DNA from: JAICXG01 sp963801255
GTDB lineage: Bacteria; Verrucomicrobiota; Verrucomicrobiia; Chthoniobacterales; UBA10450
Reading direction: 5' to 3'
NCBI GenBank assembly: GCA_963801255.1
Contig: CAWDEC010000006.1
Coordinates: 620,001-684,000, forward strand
Length of the DNA stretch: 64,000 bases
Part shown: in pieces, positions 7,917-16,833 of the stretch
How positions within the stretch are numbered: the stretch's first letter is position 1
How the letters are laid out: the number at the start of each line of letters is the position of its first letter
Notes under the pieces: model-generated
The model's database searches: none
The model's input: only the letters and a program-made list of their open reading frames with translations
What the model was told of the DNA's origin: nothing
Program-made: the position numbers and the translations under genes

Positions 7917-9730
7917 GCCGCGGGAGCGCGTCGGAAGACGCACACTTCCGGACGGGCAAAAGGTTCTCCGCCATTACCCCCGAATCGTTGTTCGTTCGTC
8001 GAGAGCACTAACTGCCATCGAGGCTCTTCCCCAAACGACCAGACCCAAGGGCGTCCTCCCTTTAGATCAGCCAGCACCAGCCATTGCTCTTCATCGACTC
8101 TTCCGAAACTTAGCTGCAGGCGATCGGAGTCTGGCCGCGAGACGGCATAAATCGCGCGCGATTGCCCGCCCAGAGTCAGCACTTCCCGCCTGAGCCGCAG
8201 CAGCTCCCGATAAAGCCGCAAAGTTAATCTGTGCAATTCACTCTCCTGTTCGTCCCAGCTCAGCTTGGAACTCAAAAAGCTTTCTATACGCTGCGGATCT
8301 GGGATCCGCTCGCGCGCGGCCGGTTCGCGAAAGGCGGCGAACTGATGAAATTCTTGGCGTCGCCCTTCGGTCACCTTACGGCCCAGCTCTGCATTATGAT
8401 CGGTAAAAAATAGGAAGGGCGTTGAAGCCGCCCACTCCTGCCCCATGAAGAAAAGCGGCGTGTAAGGCGCGAGACAAAGAAGGGCCGAGGCCGCTCGGTA
8501 AAGAGGCGCGGAAATAAGGTGATTGAGCCGTAGGCCAAGAGCTTGGTTCCCGATCTGATCATGATTCGAGATACAAAACACAAATTGTTCTGCCGCCATG
8601 CTGTCGGCTCGGCTGGGATGATCTAACTCTTGCCGCGCCTGCTTTTCCCCCCTCAACAGCCATCCCTGCTGTAGCGTCGCCGCCAGCTCCTCGTTGTTTC
8701 CTTTGTAGACGGAGTAATAGCCTTCGCGTGTCCCAGTCGCCATCACTCGCACCACATGGTGAAAATCATCCGACCAAATGGCATCCAACCCCAACCCACC
8801 ACGATCACGCGCGCGCAGAAGATTTGCTTCTTTGCGCTCATCCTCCGCAATAACAAATCCGCCTGATGACTGAATCCGTTCTGCTAGCTCCGCCAGGAAA
8901 TGTGTTGGCGAGCTATCCGCGATTGCATGAGTAGCATCGAGACGAAAGCCATCGATATGAAACTCCCTCCGCCAATAGCCGGGATTTTCGGCGAAGAAAT
9001 CCCGCACCGCTTGCAGTTCGAAATTAAAGCCGTCACCCCAGGGCGTCTTGTGTGTCGGACTGAAATACTCGCGAGTGTAGGCGCCGAGATAATTCCCATC
9101 GGGCCCGAGATGGTTGTAAACCACATCCAAAATCACCGCCAGGCCGTGACCGTGAGCCGCGTCGACCAGCGCGCGCAAGTCGTTAGGCGTGCCATAGACG
9201 CGCGCCGGTGCATAAAGCGAAACACCATCGTAGCCCCAGTTTCGATCGCCTGGAAAATCTGCCACCGGCATGATTTCGATGGCCTTCACACCCAATTCGA
9301 CGAGATAAGTCAGCTTCTCGATCGCCGCGCGGAATGTTCCGCATGGCGTAAACGTGCCGACATGCAATTCGTAAATCACCAGATCTGCTAATGCTGGGGG
9401 CTTCCAAAGAGTGTCGCTCCAGTGATAAGTCGTTGGGTCGATTACCTCTGCGGCGCCGTGCACACCTATGGGGTTGAAACGCGAAGCCGGATCGGGCCAT
9501 TTCGCGCCATCAAACTGATAGTTGTAACGATCGCCGGCGCCCCCTTCCGGATCTCTCGCGCAAAAGTAGCCACCCTCTTCTTTGCCTAATGAGATCACAC
9601 GCGCTGTTTCACCGGCCGAATTGTAAATAATCACATCGACTCCCGTCTTGCCGGGCGCCCAAGTGCGATAGCGGACTCCACACTCGACCATCTCGGCCCC
9701 CTGGCTGCGCAATGAATTGGTGAAGGTCAC
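7910..9730 (-). CDS. treZ: Malto-oligosyltrehalose trehalohydrolase TreZ
   Basis: TreZ releases trehalose from maltooligosyl-trehalose. The 606-residue protein has an N-terminal CBM48-like beta domain (Y-R-T-W-A-P-G near residue 22) and a GH13 barrel. Barrel marks are D-V-V-Y-N-H-L-G-P-D-G-N-Y, the nucleophile region G-F-R-L-D-A-T-H-A-I, the acid/base F-V-I-A-E-D-E-R and I-S-N-H-D-Q-I-G-N. The F-R-L-D-A-T-H variant separates it from plain branching enzymes. TreY is not in the window. The start at 9730 is the first in-frame Met; Met14 is an alternative. Confidence 0.93.
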   Translation of the reverse strand: MTFTNSLRSQGAEMVECGVRYRTWAPGKTGVDVIIYNSAGETARVISLGKEEGGYFCARDPEGGAGDRYNYQFDGAKWPDPASRFNPIGVHGAAEVIDPTTYHWSDTLWKPPALADLVIYELHVGTFTPCGTFRAAIEKLTYLVELGVKAIEIMPVADFPGDRNWGYDGVSLYAPARVYGTPNDLRALVDAAHGHGLAVILDVVYNHLGPDGNYLGAYTREYFSPTHKTPWGDGFNFELQAVRDFFAENPGYWRREFHIDGFRLDATHAIADSSPTHFLAELAERIQSSGGFVIAEDERKEANLLRARDRGGLGLDAIWSDDFHHVVRVMATGTREGYYSVYKGNNEELAATLQQGWLLRGEKQARQELDHPSRADSMAAEQFVFCISNHDQIGNQALGLRLNHLISAPLYRAASALLCLAPYTPLFFMGQEWAASTPFLFFTDHNAELGRKVTEGRRQEFHQFAAFREPAARERIPDPQRIESFLSSKLSWDEQESELHRLTLRLYRELLRLRREVLTLGGQSRAIYAVSRPDSDRLQLSFGRVDEEQWLVLADLKGGRPWVWSFGEEPRWQLVLSTNEQRFGGNGGEPFARPEVCVFRRAPAAR

Positions 9731-9923
9731 GAGGGATCCAGTTTGCGAAAGGAAAAACGAGGAGCAATGCTGAACATCAGCTCAACCTTCGCCGAACGGT
9801 AAGCACTTGAACAAAATCGCGAGAACGTGCCATGAAAAAATCAAACGTCCGCGGACCTGCGTTTGCGCCGACGGCCACCGACGAACAAAGCCACGCCGAC
9901 AGCTATCCTGACAGAACGCAGCT

Positions 9924-10184
9924 ATGCCCGAAGATCCTCTAGCCCGCCTCGATCCAATGGCGCGCGTCATCGCGCAACGTCTGGCCACACGACCTGAGCA
10001 TTTCGTTACCCATCCAAGTGAGCTTCGGCTCTTTCAGGCGCTAAGCGACAATGATCTGCGTCGTTTTGCGCGCGGTCGTGGTTGGCGAGTGGTTAGGCGG
10101 ATTGGCGGGCGACAGATTGAATTCTATAACGACGCGCAGACTGCGACAATAACCATCCTTTGGGCGCTAACTCGATCACCATAA
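9924..10184 (+). CDS. Small hypothetical protein
   Basis: This is an 86-residue, arginine-rich open frame starting M-P-E-D-P-L-A-R-L-D-P-M-A-R. It has predicted helices and the segment F-A-R-G-R-G-W-R-V-V-R-R-I-G-G-R-Q-I-E-F-Y, which could be a small nucleic-acid-contacting or regulatory protein, but I recognise no family. It stands alone between two minus-strand genes. Base composition matches the neighbourhood. Confidence 0.4.
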   Translation: MPEDPLARLDPMARVIAQRLATRPEHFVTHPSELRLFQALSDNDLRRFARGRGWRVVRRIGGRQIEFYNDAQTATITILWALTRSP

Positions 10185-10217
10185 TTGCCGCCCTTTACTA
10201 AGGCTGGGGGTTTCAAG

Positions 10218-11018
10218 TCAGCTTTCCTGGTTCGCAAAAAATGCCGTGAGTGGGCTGGTCGCGGAAGCGGTGGCACGTGCTTCGGCAAGACCGATCTCAC
10301 GGGCGTCTCGGCCGGCCTCAGTTGCCTTGCGGAAAGCCGCCGCCATTCGAACCGGATCGGAGGCGATAGCGATAGCAGTGTTCACTAAGACTGCGTCCGC
10401 ACCCATTTCCAGAGCTTCGGCCGCTTGACTTGGCGCACCCAAGCCAGCGTCTACCACTACGGGAACGGTCGCCTGTTCGATGATGATCTCGATTTGCGCG
10501 CGCGTTTCGATTCCGCGGTTGCTCCCGATGGGCGAACCCAGGGGCATGACGGTGGCCGTGCCAATATCCTGCAATCGTTTGGCCAGCACTGGATCGGCAT
10601 TGATGTACGGGAGGACAGTAAAACCTTCCCTCACCAGAATCTCGGCCGCGGCGAGGGTCTCGACCGGATCGGGTAGCAGGTAGCGTGGATCAGGGTGAAT
10701 CTCGAGCTTTACCCACGTCGGCAATCCAGCCGCCGCGGCGAGGCGCGCGAGTCGCACTGCTTCTTCGGCATTGCGTGCGCCGCTCGTGTTGGGAAGCAGG
10801 AGGTATCGGCTGCGATCAATGAAATCGAGAATGTTGGCGAACGGATCGCCGCGCCCCGAGAGGTCGGCCCGGCGCAACGCTACGGTCACGAGTTCCGTCC
10901 CGCTCGCCGCGAGCGCGTCCCGCATCAGCTCGTTCGACGCGAACTTGCCGGTGCCGACAAGAAGCCGCGAACCAAATTCGCGATCGGCGATCTTGAGCTT
11001 TGACGGTTTGTCTGACAT
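10218..11018 (-). CDS. thiG: Thiazole synthase ThiG
   Basis: ThiG condenses deoxyxylulose phosphate, dehydroglycine and ThiS thiocarboxylate into the thiazole moiety of thiamine. The 266-residue TIM barrel contains L-L-V-G-T-G-K-F near residue 20 and the Schiff-base lysine in W-V-K-L-E-I-H-P-D. The phosphate-binding end reads P-V-V-V-D-A-G-L-G-A-P-S-Q-A, then G-A-D-A-V-L-V-N-T-A-I-A. ATG at 11018 fits the usual start; the longer frame to 11159 overlaps the divergent methyltransferase. ThiS, ThiF and ThiH are not adjacent, so thiamine genes are scattered. Confidence 0.94.
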   Translation of the reverse strand: MSDKPSKLKIADREFGSRLLVGTGKFASNELMRDALAASGTELVTVALRRADLSGRGDPFANILDFIDRSRYLLLPNTSGARNAEEAVRLARLAAAAGLPTWVKLEIHPDPRYLLPDPVETLAAAEILVREGFTVLPYINADPVLAKRLQDIGTATVMPLGSPIGSNRGIETRAQIEIIIEQATVPVVVDAGLGAPSQAAEALEMGADAVLVNTAIAIASDPVRMAAAFRKATEAGRDAREIGLAEARATASATSPLTAFFANQES

Positions 11019-11076
11019 CTCGATTAACCTACAACGCCGAGTTGTACTTTCATTTCCGAAATTGTAATCTCGATCC

Positions 11077-11895
11077 GTGACGCGATTCGATCTGCGACTG
11101 GCTGATTGCGTGGAAGGGATGGGGCGGCTCCGGGCGAAGTCGATCGATCTTGTGGTCACATCGCCGCCTTACAATCTCGGAGTTCGCTATGGGAAATTCG
11201 CCGACAACGCGACCCGTGAATCGTATCTTGATTGGTGTGAAAGATGGGCGCGAGAAATCGATCGACTGCTTCGGCCTGTTGGATCGTTCTTTCTTAATCT
11301 CGGCGCCGCGCCTTCAAATCCGATGCTGCCGCACGAACTGATTCTGCGTTTGCGAAAATTCTTCGTGCTTCAAAACACTATTCACTGGATCAAGTCCATC
11401 ACCTTGCCTAACGAAAATGGGGATGAGATTTCGCGTGGCCATTTCAAACCGATCCGCTCGCCGCGATTCCTCAACGATTGCCACGAATACGTCTTCCATC
11501 TTACCCCGCGTGGCACGACACCGCTCGACCGGCTGGCGCTCGGCGTGCCTTATCAGGACAAGAGCAACATCGCTCGCTGGAGCCACACCAGCGGGCGCGA
11601 TCGGCGGTGTCGGGGCAACACTTGGTTCATTCCCTACGAAACAATCCAGCGTCGTGAGAAAGAGCGACCGCATCCAGCAACTTTCCCAGTGCAATTAGCC
11701 GCGTACTGCATCCGGCTTCACGGCCTAACGCGAGTAAGGCGAATGCTTGATCCTTTTCTCGGCATCGGAAACTCGGGCGTCGCGGCGCAGCAATGCGCCG
11801 TGAATAATTTCATCGGGTTCGAAATCGACGAAGAATATCTGCGTGAAGCAAAGCGCCGCCTGGGGGACCGACTTCCGCCGAGCGAAGCCACTTAG
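11077..11895 (+). CDS. Site-specific DNA methyltransferase, beta-class order
   Basis: The 272-residue protein has the catalytic motif T-S-P-P-Y-N at about residues 28-33 and the AdoMet-binding motif L-D-P-F-L-G-I-G-N-S near residue 233. The catalytic motif lies before the cofactor motif, as in the beta group. SPPY is more typical of N4-cytosine enzymes, though some N6-adenine enzymes share it, so the base is undecided. The start is a GTG at 11077. No restriction endonuclease or specificity gene lies nearby, so it looks like an orphan methylase. Its last 4 bases overlap the convergent HD-protein gene. Confidence 0.85.
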   Translation: MTRFDLRLADCVEGMGRLRAKSIDLVVTSPPYNLGVRYGKFADNATRESYLDWCERWAREIDRLLRPVGSFFLNLGAAPSNPMLPHELILRLRKFFVLQNTIHWIKSITLPNENGDEISRGHFKPIRSPRFLNDCHEYVFHLTPRGTTPLDRLALGVPYQDKSNIARWSHTSGRDRRCRGNTWFIPYETIQRREKERPHPATFPVQLAAYCIRLHGLTRVRRMLDPFLGIGNSGVAAQQCAVNNFIGFEIDEEYLREAKRRLGDRLPPSEAT

Positions 11896-13043
11896 AATAG
11901 GCGATCCCCATCCTCCGCACTTGGCGGCTCGAATTTCTCCAGCGCTTTGACGAGGTTCCCAGGTAGCGGCCGTACCCGCTCAAAGATGCGATTCGCGATC
12001 GGTTTTGCGATCGGATAACCGGCGAAGAACATCTCCAGTCGCGCATCGAGGTTATCGATGTAATGCAGCACCATCGCCTCCGGCGTCTTGGGAAAGACCG
12101 GCGAACCGAGCTGCTTTTCCCCGTGATGCGCGGCGATGAGATGCAAGAGGTGCAGCCGCACATCGTCACTCGCCGGGCGCAGCTCCGGCCACGAACGAGC
12201 GTCTTCTTCCGACAAGATTTTTCGCCAAAGCGAATTCACAATTTCCATCCCGATGCCGATGTGACCGACCATTTCGCCCAATTCGTCGAATGGCATACTG
12301 AAGCCGCTCTCGGGCAGATAATTTTCCCAAAGCTTGCCGGCGTCGTGAAAAAGAATTCCGCCGGTAAGCAGATCAAGGTTCAGACTCGGATAAAGCGGCG
12401 CAATCGCCTGCGCTACGCGCATCATCTGCGCCGTATGCTCGACCAGGCCACCGCGGCGCGCGTGATGATAAGTGCGCGCGCCGGCCGTGTTACGAAACCG
12501 TGCGCCATGTTGCTCGATGAACTCCGCGCAGAGCGAATGGAGCCGCGGATCGCGAATCGCTGATGTCGTCTCTACGATGAACTTCCAGTCGGCTGTCTGA
12601 CGCGCGCGCAACTCAGCCGGACCCTGGAGCAGTTGCGATTGCTCTTCAGCGGTGAGACGGCGCGTCGCCCAGCGTCGCACATCGAGTCCGTATTGTTGGT
12701 GCTGATAAAATTCGCCCGCGATCTCGACAAAATCGCCGCTCTGCATCGAATCGCAGGCCGGGTAATTGGGATGATCGCTCCATACCCGCAAGGTCATGCG
12801 ATCGCCCGCGTCGGCCAGCGTCAGCTCACAATAAGGTTTGCCTTCGCGAGTCAGCTTCGACGCGACCGTCTCGAGTTGCACGTGCAGGCGCGCTTCCACC
12901 GGCTCGTTCTGCACGGCCTCACGAATCGTCTGTAGAGTCAAAAGTTCAACCACGCCGCAAACCTGACACATTTCACGCGGAAATGGAGCCGCCTTTGCAA
13001 ATCGGAGCCTGAAAGGCGGGCATTTTGCGATCAAGTGTCGCAA
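11892..13043 (-). CDS. OB-fold plus HD-domain 3'-5' exoribonuclease (YhaM-like)
   Basis: The N-terminal part (to about residue 140) looks like an OB fold of the nucleic-acid-binding type (A-R-L-H-V-Q-L-E-T-V-A, then E-L-T-L-A-D-A). The C-terminal part is an HD phosphohydrolase: H-H-A-R-R-G-G-L-V-E-H-T-A-Q-M, then G-I-L-F-H-D-A-G-K and L-I-A-A-H-H-G, and finally H-Y-I-D-N-L-D-A. This order matches YhaM/CBF1-type exoribonucleases. The frame is open to 13043, but the start may be the ATG at 12971, which begins M-C-Q-V-C-G-V-V-E-L-L-T. Product role in RNA turnover is inferred from the family. Confidence 0.82.
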   Translation of the reverse strand: MRHLIAKCPPFRLRFAKAAPFPREMCQVCGVVELLTLQTIREAVQNEPVEARLHVQLETVASKLTREGKPYCELTLADAGDRMTLRVWSDHPNYPACDSMQSGDFVEIAGEFYQHQQYGLDVRRWATRRLTAEEQSQLLQGPAELRARQTADWKFIVETTSAIRDPRLHSLCAEFIEQHGARFRNTAGARTYHHARRGGLVEHTAQMMRVAQAIAPLYPSLNLDLLTGGILFHDAGKLWENYLPESGFSMPFDELGEMVGHIGIGMEIVNSLWRKILSEEDARSWPELRPASDDVRLHLLHLIAAHHGEKQLGSPVFPKTPEAMVLHYIDNLDARLEMFFAGYPIAKPIANRIFERVRPLPGNLVKALEKFEPPSAEDGDRLF

Positions 13044-13051
13044 AAGACTTA

Positions 13052-13768
13052 TTAGCGCGGTTCTTTCGGCAGGTCTCTGGTGGTTAGTCTCGAAAACTTC
13101 GCTTCGGTGCCGTTTTCTGTCCGTGTCTTCTTTAGAGTCGCCTTTTGGTCCTTCAGCACCGCCAGAAATTTAGTTAGTCCTTGATTGAGACCGCTGTTTC
13201 CGGCGTTCCATTCCGATCTCTGCCTGAAGGCCACACCTGGATAAAGTTTATCCAGATCAGAACCTGTTTGGTTTTCCTTTTGAACCCGCGCGACGATCTG
13301 GATGAGGTGATCTATGTTACCAAAGGCATACCCATTAATGTATGGCCCGACCAGCTGCTGAAAGGCGTTCGCTGCCTGGACTAGCTCGAATGCGGGCGTC
13401 CCAATGCTACCCATTTTCTCTTGATCGACCAGGGCCGCGAAAAGGCGCCCGCGATATTGGGCCGAGTAAAACCAGTAAGTCGCTTCGCTTCTGAAACCAA
13501 GGTCGTAGAGCCGAATCGCGCCGACGTACATTTCGGGAAATCGCAAATCGTCCCAGGACTGCTTCATTTTCGAGATAGTTGCGACAAACTCCGGCTCGCT
13601 AGTAGTGGCGAGTCCTTTGCTCCACGAGCCGACGTGAACGTCGGGACCCTTGGAGTTGTAATACGGCGTTACATAAACGTCGATCCGTCCCGGGTCGTTG
13701 ACCGGCTGGCCACTGGCCGAATGAACGAATGCGGACACGATGACTAAGTGACGAGACCAGCTCTTCAT
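13052..13768 (-). CDS. Secreted hypothetical protein
   Basis: The 238-residue product begins with a basic residue and a hydrophobic stretch ending S-A-S-G-Q-P, consistent with a signal peptide cleaved near residue 20. The rest has no motif I can name. It has aromatic-rich helices (Y-W-F-Y-S-A-Q-Y-R-G-R-L-F-A-A) and a lysine-rich tail (D-Q-K-A-T-L-K-K-T). It stands between the HD nuclease and the DUF885 peptidase on the same strand, with 50 bases to the latter, and may be co-transcribed with it. Function is unknown. Confidence 0.6.
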   Translation of the reverse strand: MKSWSRHLVIVSAFVHSASGQPVNDPGRIDVYVTPYYNSKGPDVHVGSWSKGLATTSEPEFVATISKMKQSWDDLRFPEMYVGAIRLYDLGFRSEATYWFYSAQYRGRLFAALVDQEKMGSIGTPAFELVQAANAFQQLVGPYINGYAFGNIDHLIQIVARVQKENQTGSDLDKLYPGVAFRQRSEWNAGNSGLNQGLTKFLAVLKDQKATLKKTRTENGTEAKFSRLTTRDLPKEPR

Positions 13769-13818
13769 GTTGACCTAACTTAGATCAAGACAATCACCAA
13801 GCCGTTTACTCGCAGGAC

Positions 13819-15150
13819 CTAGCGCAGGTCGCTCGGGAGACGTGGTGAGGCCAGCAATTCGCCAAACAGTTTCCAGCGCTTCGCTGGCTGATCCGGCGTT
13901 CCGCCATGTTTCTCGATATACTGCCGAACCAGATCCTCTCCGTAGTTATAGTTAATGACGTAGCTCCCGTAGTGCTGGATGAACTCCACCCGTTTCTTGG
14001 CTCTGTCAGGCTCTTCCAGCTCGTATTTCTCCAGCCAATCGGCTGCTGCGGTGGCGTCGATTTTGCCGTCGATGAGCTGCCGCGCTGCTTCGTTTGTGGC
14101 ATAGCTCAGTTTAGCGACTAAGTCTTCCACCTCATAATATTGATCGGCCTTGCTCGGATCGAGTCCGGCAGCTGGCCAGAGAATTTCCTTTTCGAACTTG
14201 CGCCGCTCCAGTTTGGTGAAGGCGACTTCGCGGCCGAAATTAGCCGAGCCTTCCGCGACTAACGACTGTGGAGAATAGAGCGGATAGACGGAAAACTCGA
14301 CCCATCGGCGGTCGTGAGTGAGGTTTTTTTCCAGGAGCGTGTTATACACATGATGGCCGGGATAGCCCTCGTGCGCCGCCAGGTCGACTGCGCGATCGAT
14401 GTAGGTTGGCAGATCGGTATTAACCTGAATAACGCTGTGGTAGTTCCCTTTGTACCAATTGTATCCTCCCCAAGGTTTGTTAGTCACATATTCGACTGTG
14501 AAACTCTCGTTCGACGGTAACTGCAAATGAGCGAGGGTGCGCGCACGGCATTCCTTGATCGCGAGCTGAAAGACCTCGTTTAGCTTATCGTTCGGAATAA
14601 TGAATCCCTTACGCCAGTCGCTATAGCGTTGCGACAACGTGCGGTGATCAGTTGCATCTTTCGTCTTGAGCGCCCCGGTGACTTCAATCTTATCGATCAG
14701 CTCTTGGAAATGTTCCGGCGAAAAGGCAGGTGCCACCGAGTCATAGAGGGCCTGTGATTGTTGATCAAACGTCATCTTTCCGCCCTGAAGAAGTCGGATG
14801 CGGGCTTGAAAGGCGGCTAATTGCTTGATCAGATATTCGCGCCGCAACCGGTCCATCTCATCCTGAGGGACCGGGAGTTGCTTCAGGCGATTGCTTAAGG
14901 TTCCTGCGCTGTGAGCCAGTGCGCTTAGTGGCGGCTTGATCGCTTTGACTTCCGCCCGCCATTGCGGCGGCCCATAATAGGCGTCGACGTAATCGGGGTC
15001 GATCTCTCCTAGTGCCAGCACCAGCCTCACGTAAGTCTCGGCAATAGGATCCATCACCCTCGCCGGTGTCGGAGTTGGTTCGGGTCGGACGGTTATCGCA
15101 GGTATGCTCAGGAGAGCAGCAGCCACTGCTAAGGCAGTAGTTAGTCTCAT
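13819..15150 (-). CDS. DUF885-like metallopeptidase, exported
   Basis: The 443-residue protein has an N-terminal signal peptide (R-L-T-T-A-L-A-V-A-A-A-L-L-S-I-P-A). The central A-A-H-E-G-Y-P-G-H-H-V-Y-N matches the H-E-x-x-P-G-H-H zinc site of DUF885 peptidases. A matching downstream glutamate may sit in L-V-A-E-G-S-A-N-F-G-R-E. It is 100-150 residues shorter than many DUF885 proteins. Its ATG overlaps the aguB stop (ATGA), so it is translated right after aguB. Substrate is unknown. Confidence 0.72.
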   Translation of the reverse strand: MRLTTALAVAAALLSIPAITVRPEPTPTPARVMDPIAETYVRLVLALGEIDPDYVDAYYGPPQWRAEVKAIKPPLSALAHSAGTLSNRLKQLPVPQDEMDRLRREYLIKQLAAFQARIRLLQGGKMTFDQQSQALYDSVAPAFSPEHFQELIDKIEVTGALKTKDATDHRTLSQRYSDWRKGFIIPNDKLNEVFQLAIKECRARTLAHLQLPSNESFTVEYVTNKPWGGYNWYKGNYHSVIQVNTDLPTYIDRAVDLAAHEGYPGHHVYNTLLEKNLTHDRRWVEFSVYPLYSPQSLVAEGSANFGREVAFTKLERRKFEKEILWPAAGLDPSKADQYYEVEDLVAKLSYATNEAARQLIDGKIDATAAADWLEKYELEEPDRAKKRVEFIQHYGSYVINYNYGEDLVRQYIEKHGGTPDQPAKRWKLFGELLASPRLPSDLR

Positions 15151-16037
15151 TCGTCGTCGAGTAGCCGTTTCTCCAGGCCGGAATAGGCGTCAATGCGCCG
15201 GTCGCGCAGAAAAGGCCAATGGGTGCGATGCTCGTTGACTCTCTTCCATTCGACATCGGCATAGATGATTTCCTCGCGATCGACGCTTGCCTTGGCGAGA
15301 ATCTCGCCACTCGGCGCGACAATGAAGCTTTGTCCCCAGAACTCAATGCCGTCGCCACCAACTGGTGCTTCGTGGCCAACGCGATTCACCGCCACGACAA
15401 AGCAACCATTGGCGATGGCATGGCTGCGCTGCATGGTCTCCCAGGCGGAGTGCTGGGCGTAACCGTATGTCGCCTTCTCGGAAGGATGCCAGCCAATCGC
15501 CGTAGGATAAAAGAGAATCTCGGCGCCTTTTAGAGTCGTTAGGCGAGCGGCTTCGGGATACCATTGATCCCAACAAACACAGACACCGATTTTTCCCCGC
15601 GAGGTAGCCCAGGCCTGAAAGCCCAGGTCGCCCGGGGTGAAATAGAACTTCTCGTAGTAAGCCGGATCATCGGGAATATGCATCTTGCGATATTTCCCGA
15701 TAATTTCACCATCAGAGCCGAGAAGTACCGCGGTGTTGTGATAAAGGCCGGCGGTTCTTTTTTCAAAGAGCGACGCAACAATGATCGTACCGGTCTCGCG
15801 AGCGACTTGTCCTAACGATTCCGTGGAAGGCCCGGGAATCGGTTCAGCCAGATCGAAATACTTATGGTCTTCCGATTGGCAGAAATATTGGGAACGAAAT
15901 AACTCCGGAAGACAAATGATCTCCCCGCCCTCAGTCGCGGCCTCGCGCAGACGCGCGACGGCTTTCTCCAGGTTGGCCTGCGGCTCCGGACCGCATTGCA
16001 TTTGGATGGCAGCGACGCGAGTGCAGTCGTTAGGCAT
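15147..16037 (-). CDS. aguB: N-carbamoylputrescine amidase
   Basis: This nitrilase-family enzyme hydrolyses N-carbamoylputrescine to putrescine. The 296-residue protein carries the Glu-Lys-Cys triad: Glu45 in C-L-P-E-L-F, Lys in G-K-Y-R-K-M-H-I-P-D-D and Cys in V-C-V-C-W-D-Q-W-Y-P-E. The motifs Y-F-C-Q-S-E-D and W-H-P-S-E-K are those of AguB rather than generic omega-amidases. No agmatine deiminase gene (aguA) is adjacent. It lies in a tight run: cyclophilin starts upstream (stop at 16040, 2 bases before) and the DUF885 gene overlaps downstream. Confidence 0.9.
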   Translation of the reverse strand: MPNDCTRVAAIQMQCGPEPQANLEKAVARLREAATEGGEIICLPELFRSQYFCQSEDHKYFDLAEPIPGPSTESLGQVARETGTIIVASLFEKRTAGLYHNTAVLLGSDGEIIGKYRKMHIPDDPAYYEKFYFTPGDLGFQAWATSRGKIGVCVCWDQWYPEAARLTTLKGAEILFYPTAIGWHPSEKATYGYAQHSAWETMQRSHAIANGCFVVAVNRVGHEAPVGGDGIEFWGQSFIVAPSGEILAKASVDREEIIYADVEWKRVNEHRTHWPFLRDRRIDAYSGLEKRLLDDE

Positions 16038-16039
16038 CG

Positions 16040-16666
16040 TTATTTCACTGAGTCAGCTGGGACAATCTTCACGCTCTCCAGGGTCACTCGGGTCGTCGGC
16101 TTGCTCGTTTCGCCCATGGCACTACGAGTTACCGGCGTGTTGCCAATCTTATCGAGAACGTCGAGCCCTTTGATCACATGACCGAACGCTGTGTATTCGT
16201 GGTCCAGATGGTTAACTGTGCCGAGGCAGATGAAGAACTGACTGCCGGCGGAGTTAGGATCGGCCGAACGAGCCATGGAAAGTACGCCGCGCACGTGCAG
16301 ATGGTCGTTGAATTCAGCGGGGATCTTATAACCCGGTCCGCCGGTCCCGTAACTGCTCTCTTTGGAAAGATCCTTCGTGTTCGGATCACCGCCCTGAATC
16401 ATGAAACCTTTGATAATGCGATGAAAGGCTGTGCCATCGTAGAAGCCCTGGCGGGCGAGCTTCTTGAAATTCTCCACCGTCTTTGGGGCCTCGCCGGGCC
16501 AGAACTCGACCACCATTTCGCCTTCGCTCGTTTTTAAGACCGCTACCTCTTTTTGATTTGTTTCCATAGCTTTCTTTTCCTCCGGTTTAGTGTTGGGTTC
16601 CTGGCCGCGAACATTCGCCAGGCCCAGAGAGCAGACGAGCAGGCAGCCGAACAGGATCGTTTTCAT
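16040..16666 (-). CDS. Exported cyclophilin-type peptidyl-prolyl isomerase
   Basis: This 208-residue protein has a signal peptide (M-K-T-I-L-F-G-C-L-L-V-C-S-L-G, cleavage near 21) and a charged linker. The cyclophilin core has T-V-E-N-F-K-K-L-A, F-H-R-I-I-K-G-F-M-I-Q-G-G-D-P, S-M-A-R and G-S-Q-F-F-I-C. It should speed proline isomerisation in the periplasm. ATG at 16666 is chosen because the signal peptide begins there; the frame extends to 16744 without sense. It heads the run cyclophilin-aguB-DUF885. Confidence 0.92.
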   Translation of the reverse strand: MKTILFGCLLVCSLGLANVRGQEPNTKPEEKKAMETNQKEVAVLKTSEGEMVVEFWPGEAPKTVENFKKLARQGFYDGTAFHRIIKGFMIQGGDPNTKDLSKESSYGTGGPGYKIPAEFNDHLHVRGVLSMARSADPNSAGSQFFICLGTVNHLDHEYTAFGHVIKGLDVLDKIGNTPVTRSAMGETSKPTTRVTLESVKIVPADSVK

Positions 16667-16833
16667 GGCAGACTTGTGGCACGAATGAGGGGCGGTTGCA
16701 CTCAATTTTTGCTCGACAGGCCTAGTCACGCCGGATGCGCACACGATGAGTTTCTGTCAGACTCGCCTTAAGGCTCTCGCGAAATTCCAGAGCGAATTAG
16801 GCGCGTCCTGGAGACCGTTCAGGTGAGCTGTGG

